Below the pieces are notes generated by a model that searched no databases, was not told where the DNA came from, and saw only the letters and a program-made list of their open reading frames with translations. This document shows positions 6,669-8,831 of a DNA stretch of 8,831 bases, in pieces (the first letter of the stretch is position 1; each line of letters begins with the position of its first letter). The position numbers and the translations under genes are program-made. Origin of the DNA: an uncultured Actinomycetes bacterium (GTDB taxonomy: Bacteria > Actinomycetota > CALGFH01). The DNA lies in assembly GCA_937881255.1 (NCBI GenBank), contig CALGFH010000357.1:1-8831 (forward strand), written 5' to 3'.

Positions 6669-6678
6669 CCCGATCGGG
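6669..6678. repeat. 10-bp palindrome CCCGATCGGG
   Basis: This perfect inverted repeat lies 14 nt upstream of the methyltransferase-dehydratase ATG. At that place a bound protein could block transcription or translation initiation. A ten-base palindrome can arise by chance, so its role is unproven. Confidence 0.3.
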
Positions 6679-6707
6679 TCCCGGCCAGTATCACCCGGAT
6701 TGGGCCG

Positions 6708-6719
6708 GTGCTGCAGCAC
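6708..6719. repeat. 12-bp palindrome, candidate operator
   Basis: GTGCTGCAGCAC is its own reverse complement and sits near the middle of the divergent intergenic region, between the two -10-like hexamers. Its symmetry and position suit binding of a dimeric regulator acting on both promoters. No second copy was noticed elsewhere in the window. Confidence 0.4.
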
Positions 6720-6795
6720 TCGCTTCCAGCTTGCATACTTGAGGTAACCGGCGGGTGACGGGCGTGTTGCCGGAGAGCGCGGGAGCCGGGGCGGC

Positions 6796-7881
6796 GTGAT
6801 GATCGGGACCGACAGAACGGGCGGTGACGGCGCCGGGGAACCTGCCCTCCCGACGGCCGCGGGCCCGCGGCTGGCCCGGCACCGCCTGACCGTCGGCGGC
6901 CGCCGCGTCGGGGTGGCCGTCGGTGGCCACGGCATCCCCCTGGTCCTGGCCAGCGGGCTGCTGCTGACGGACAGGATGTACGTGCAGACCCTCAGCCGGC
7001 TGGCCGGGGCCGGCTTCCGGGTGGTGGCGGTCGACGTCGCCGGGAGCGGGATCTCCGACGACGGCAAGGGCCTCGACGAGTACGGGCTCCTGCTCGGCCG
7101 GGTCCTGGACGAGCTCGGGGTGGAGCGGGCCGTGCTGGCCGGCCACTCGCTGGGGGGCCGGCTGGTGACCGAGCTGGCCGCCCACAGCCCCGAGCGGGTG
7201 GTGGCCCTGCTGCTGGTCGACGCCAGCGTCGGCGCGCCCTGGGACAGCCTGGTCCGCCTGGTCGGGTGGGCGCCGCCGTCGGTCGGGGTGCTGGGGGCGA
7301 TGCTGCTGGCCGACACCCTGGGCACGGTCCCGTTCGCCCGCGACCTGGATCAGGCGGCCAAGCTCAGCCGCCTGGCCGTCCCGGTGATGGTCGGCCACCT
7401 GACCGCGCCCTGGCGGCTGTTCGGTCCCGGCCTGTCGGCCCTGTACGCCGCGGCCAGCGCCCCCCTGCTCGACCATGTCGGGTGGACGGGCACGCCGGTG
7501 GTGGCCGTGCACGGCGACTGCGACCTGGTGGTGCCGCTGGCCTCGGCCCGGGACACCGCCCGGCGCACGGGCGGCGAGCTGGTCGTGGTCCACGGGGCGA
7601 CCCACTCCTGGCTGCTGCAGGACCCCGAGACCCTGCCCGCGATCGTGCGCGAGCTGCTGGACGGGGACCTGGGCGTGGCCTGCGCCCGGGCCGTCCTGGA
7701 GGCCGGGCTCGACCCGGCCGCCCCCCTGGAGGCGGTGGACGACGCCTTCGCCCCCGCCGGCACCCTGCTGCGCCTGCTCGGGCCGCCCGAGGCGGCGCTG
7801 CGGCCGGCCCCGCCCCCGCGCCAGCCCCACTACGGCTGGACCCGGACCCGGTTCCCGGCGCCCGGCGGGGCCGCCGGATGA
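6796..7881 (+). CDS. Alpha/beta hydrolase with C-terminal extension
   Basis: A 361-residue alpha/beta-hydrolase-fold enzyme. The nucleophile elbow is GHSLGG (116-121, Ser118), preceded by the strand VVAVDVAGSGIS (76-87). HGDCDLVVP (239-247) supplies the acid, probably Asp243, and ATHSW (268-272) supplies His270, so the triad is complete. The usual HG oxyanion-loop motif after strand 3 reads ASGLLL (52-57), with Ser in place of His. Residues 1-25 are a low-complexity leader without a signal peptide. About 70 residues (292-361) follow the fold, proline-rich near 338-343 and ending HYGWTRTRFPAPGG; their function is unknown. Start could be GTG 6796 or ATG 6799; GGGAG at 6780-6784 is nearer the GTG. 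The stop overlaps the next gene's ATG by 4 nt (ATGA), so the two are co-translated. Substrate (ester, lactone, epoxide or other) cannot be told. Confidence 0.85.
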   Translation: MMIGTDRTGGDGAGEPALPTAAGPRLARHRLTVGGRRVGVAVGGHGIPLVLASGLLLTDRMYVQTLSRLAGAGFRVVAVDVAGSGISDDGKGLDEYGLLLGRVLDELGVERAVLAGHSLGGRLVTELAAHSPERVVALLLVDASVGAPWDSLVRLVGWAPPSVGVLGAMLLADTLGTVPFARDLDQAAKLSRLAVPVMVGHLTAPWRLFGPGLSALYAAASAPLLDHVGWTGTPVVAVHGDCDLVVPLASARDTARRTGGELVVVHGATHSWLLQDPETLPAIVRELLDGDLGVACARAVLEAGLDPAAPLEAVDDAFAPAGTLLRLLGPPEAALRPAPPPRQPHYGWTRTRFPAPGGAAG

Positions 7882-8669
7882 CCACCGAGCTGACCTGGAT
7901 CGGGCAGGCCGGCTTCCTGCTCCGGACCCCGGCCACCCGCCTGGCCGTCGACCCGTTCCTCTCCGACCACCCGGACCGGCGGTTCCCGTCGCCGGTGGGC
8001 ATCGCCGACCTGGCCGGGACCGAGCTGCTCCTGGCCACCCACCAGCATCTCGACCATCTCGACGCCCCGGCCCTGCGCGACCTGCTGGAGCTGGACGACC
8101 AGGCCCGGGTGGTGGTGCCGGCCCCGGCCGTGCCCGACGCCGCCGAGGCCGGCCTGCCGCCCGGCCGCCTGGTCGGGGCGCGGCCGGGCGAGCCCATCGC
8201 CGCCGGGGACGTGACCGTCCACCCGGTCCCGGCCCTGCACGGCGTGCACGCGACCGACGCCTACAGCCACGGCCTGCCCGCCGACGGCGACCAGGTCCGC
8301 TACCTCGGCTACGTGCTCGAGACCCCGGACGGCCGCCTCTACCACGCCGGCGACACCCTGCGCTGGGACGGCCAGGCCGAGCTGCTCCGGCGCCACCGGG
8401 TCGACGTCGCCCTGCTGCCCATCAACGGCCGCGACGCCGAGCGCGAGGCCCAGGACATCGTCGGCAACCTGGACGCCGCCGAGGCGCTCGCCCTGGCCCG
8501 CGACGCCGGGATCGGGACGGTCGTGCCGATGCACTACGACCTGATGCAGGGCAACCTCGGCGACGTCGAGGCGTTCACCCGCCTGGCCCCTGAGCTGTAC
8601 CCGGGCGGCCGGGTGGCCGTGCTGGCCCGCATGGCCGGGACCCCGCTGGCGTCGCTGGCCGCCCGCTGA
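7878..8669 (+). CDS. UlaG-like metallo-beta-lactamase-fold hydrolase
   Basis: A 263-residue MBL-fold protein of the UlaG/YtcJ-like 'L-ascorbate-6-phosphate lactonase' type. It starts TELTWIGQAGFLL, as this family does. Metal ligands are all present: HQHLDH (55-60; His55, His57, Asp59, His60), His121/His124 in PALHGVH, Asp159 in YHAGDT, and His219 in VPMHYD. The chain has no signal peptide or membrane segment, so it is cytoplasmic. ATG 7878 overlaps the hydrolase stop (ATGA), which fixes the start and indicates translational coupling. The family includes lactonases, phosphodiesterase-like and nuclease-like members; true ascorbate catabolism is unlikely since no ula genes are nearby. Pairing with an alpha/beta hydrolase suggests two successive hydrolytic steps on one compound (inference). 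Confidence 0.88.
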   Translation: MTTELTWIGQAGFLLRTPATRLAVDPFLSDHPDRRFPSPVGIADLAGTELLLATHQHLDHLDAPALRDLLELDDQARVVVPAPAVPDAAEAGLPPGRLVGARPGEPIAAGDVTVHPVPALHGVHATDAYSHGLPADGDQVRYLGYVLETPDGRLYHAGDTLRWDGQAELLRRHRVDVALLPINGRDAEREAQDIVGNLDAAEALALARDAGIGTVVPMHYDLMQGNLGDVEAFTRLAPELYPGGRVAVLARMAGTPLASLAAR

Positions 8670-8671
8670 TC

Positions 8672-8757
8672 CTGGTCCGCACCCCGGGCGACCAGTGGAC
8701 CACCGGAAGGCCAGCCAGCTCCAGCGCTGGTACATCACCGGCCAGGGGACCGGCCGG
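8672..8757. terminator. Convergent spacer with candidate stem-loops
   Basis: The 100-bp gap between the MBL stop (8669) and the opposing gene's stop (8770) has no gene. It contains CTGGTC/GACCAG (8672-8677 with 8690-8695), a palindrome CCAGCGCTGG (8721-8730), and CCGGCC/GGCCGG (8738-8743 with 8752-8757, 8-nt loop). Convergent transcription makes a two-way terminator plausible, but none of the stems is followed by a T-tract. Confidence 0.3.
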
Positions 8758-8769
8758 GGCGCGACCGGG

Positions 8770-8831
8770 CTAACGATCGGCCAGCTCGACCGCATAGAGC
8801 TGCCAGGAGTCGGGGACGCCCTTGAGGCTGT
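8770..8831 (-). CDS. C-terminal end of a probable class III cyclase-domain protein (5' part beyond window)
   Basis: The minus strand at the right edge is open for 19 codons before TAG at 8770-8772 and reads SLKGVPDSWQLYAVELADR. The pattern 'LKGVPxxWxLYxV' close to a stop codon is typical of the end of actinobacterial proteins carrying an adenylate/guanylate cyclase catalytic domain, often joined to an ATPase or receptor region. Nothing else of the gene is visible. It converges on the MBL gene with a 100-bp spacer. The coding call is fairly safe because of the motif; the family call rests on a short tail only. Confidence 0.55.
   Translation of the reverse strand, partial: SLKGVPDSWQLYAVELADR

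Larger units (their letters stand above)
6656..6795. promoter_or_regulatory. Divergent promoter region between the two operons
   Basis: These 140 bp separate the methyltransferase-dehydratase start (minus) from the hydrolase start (plus) and are less G+C-rich than the genes. Weak -10-like hexamers are CATACT at 6734-6739 on the plus strand and GATACT on the minus strand (complement of 6688-6693), each 4 of 6 to TATAAT. No convincing -35 box accompanies either. Two perfect palindromes lie within. The region is the obvious place for shared control of both operons, possibly by the LAL regulator encoded in the left one (inference). Confidence 0.5.

Noticed and set aside
7266..7877. Upstream extension of the MBL-gene frame to 7266
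   Set aside because: The extra residues are Gly/Arg/Pro low complexity overlapping the hydrolase in another frame; the family start and the ATGA overlap place the start at 7878.

Overview
The window is very G+C-rich (roughly three quarters by eye), with strong G/C bias at third codon positions and GTG as well as ATG starts. The gene families (LAL-type LuxR regulator, HtdZ-like MaoC dehydratase, DUF6653 protein, a tail resembling class III cyclase proteins) point to a chromosomal segment of an actinobacterium. No rRNA, tRNA, CRISPR array or complete insertion sequence was seen. Because of the base composition, very long antisense open frames overlie the real genes; these were discarded.

Layout. 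Bases 1-1315 (minus strand) hold two small membrane-protein genes: a PAP2-fold protein that runs off the left edge and lacks both catalytic histidines, and upstream of it a DUF6653 protein with a strong ribosome binding site. Bases 1316-1495 carry no gene but are dense in inverted repeats. A 15-bp perfect inverted repeat (21 of 24 when extended) bounds 1400-1525, and its right arm encodes the last codons of the next gene. Bases 1496-6655 (minus strand) form a compact operon, read right to left: a methyltransferase fused in frame to an HtdZ/MaoC-type dehydratase, an MFS transporter starting inside the dehydratase stop codon (4-nt overlap), and a large LAL-family LuxR regulator starting 10 nt after the transporter. 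The transporter's central loop carries a palindrome-rich, rare-codon segment that looks inserted.

Bases 6656-6795 are a divergent promoter region with two perfect palindromes. To the right on the plus strand, an alpha/beta hydrolase and a UlaG-like metallo-beta-lactamase-fold hydrolase overlap by 4 nt. Bases 8670-8769 are a convergent spacer. The last 62 bases are the 3' end of a minus-strand gene whose final 19 residues resemble the tail of adenylate/guanylate cyclase-domain proteins.

How they may work together (inference): the fusion, transporter and ATP-dependent regulator look like one transcription unit, perhaps modifying an acyl or small lipophilic substrate and exporting or importing it, with the regulator encoded last. 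The hydrolase/MBL pair may share the control region. The substrate cannot be read from the sequence.
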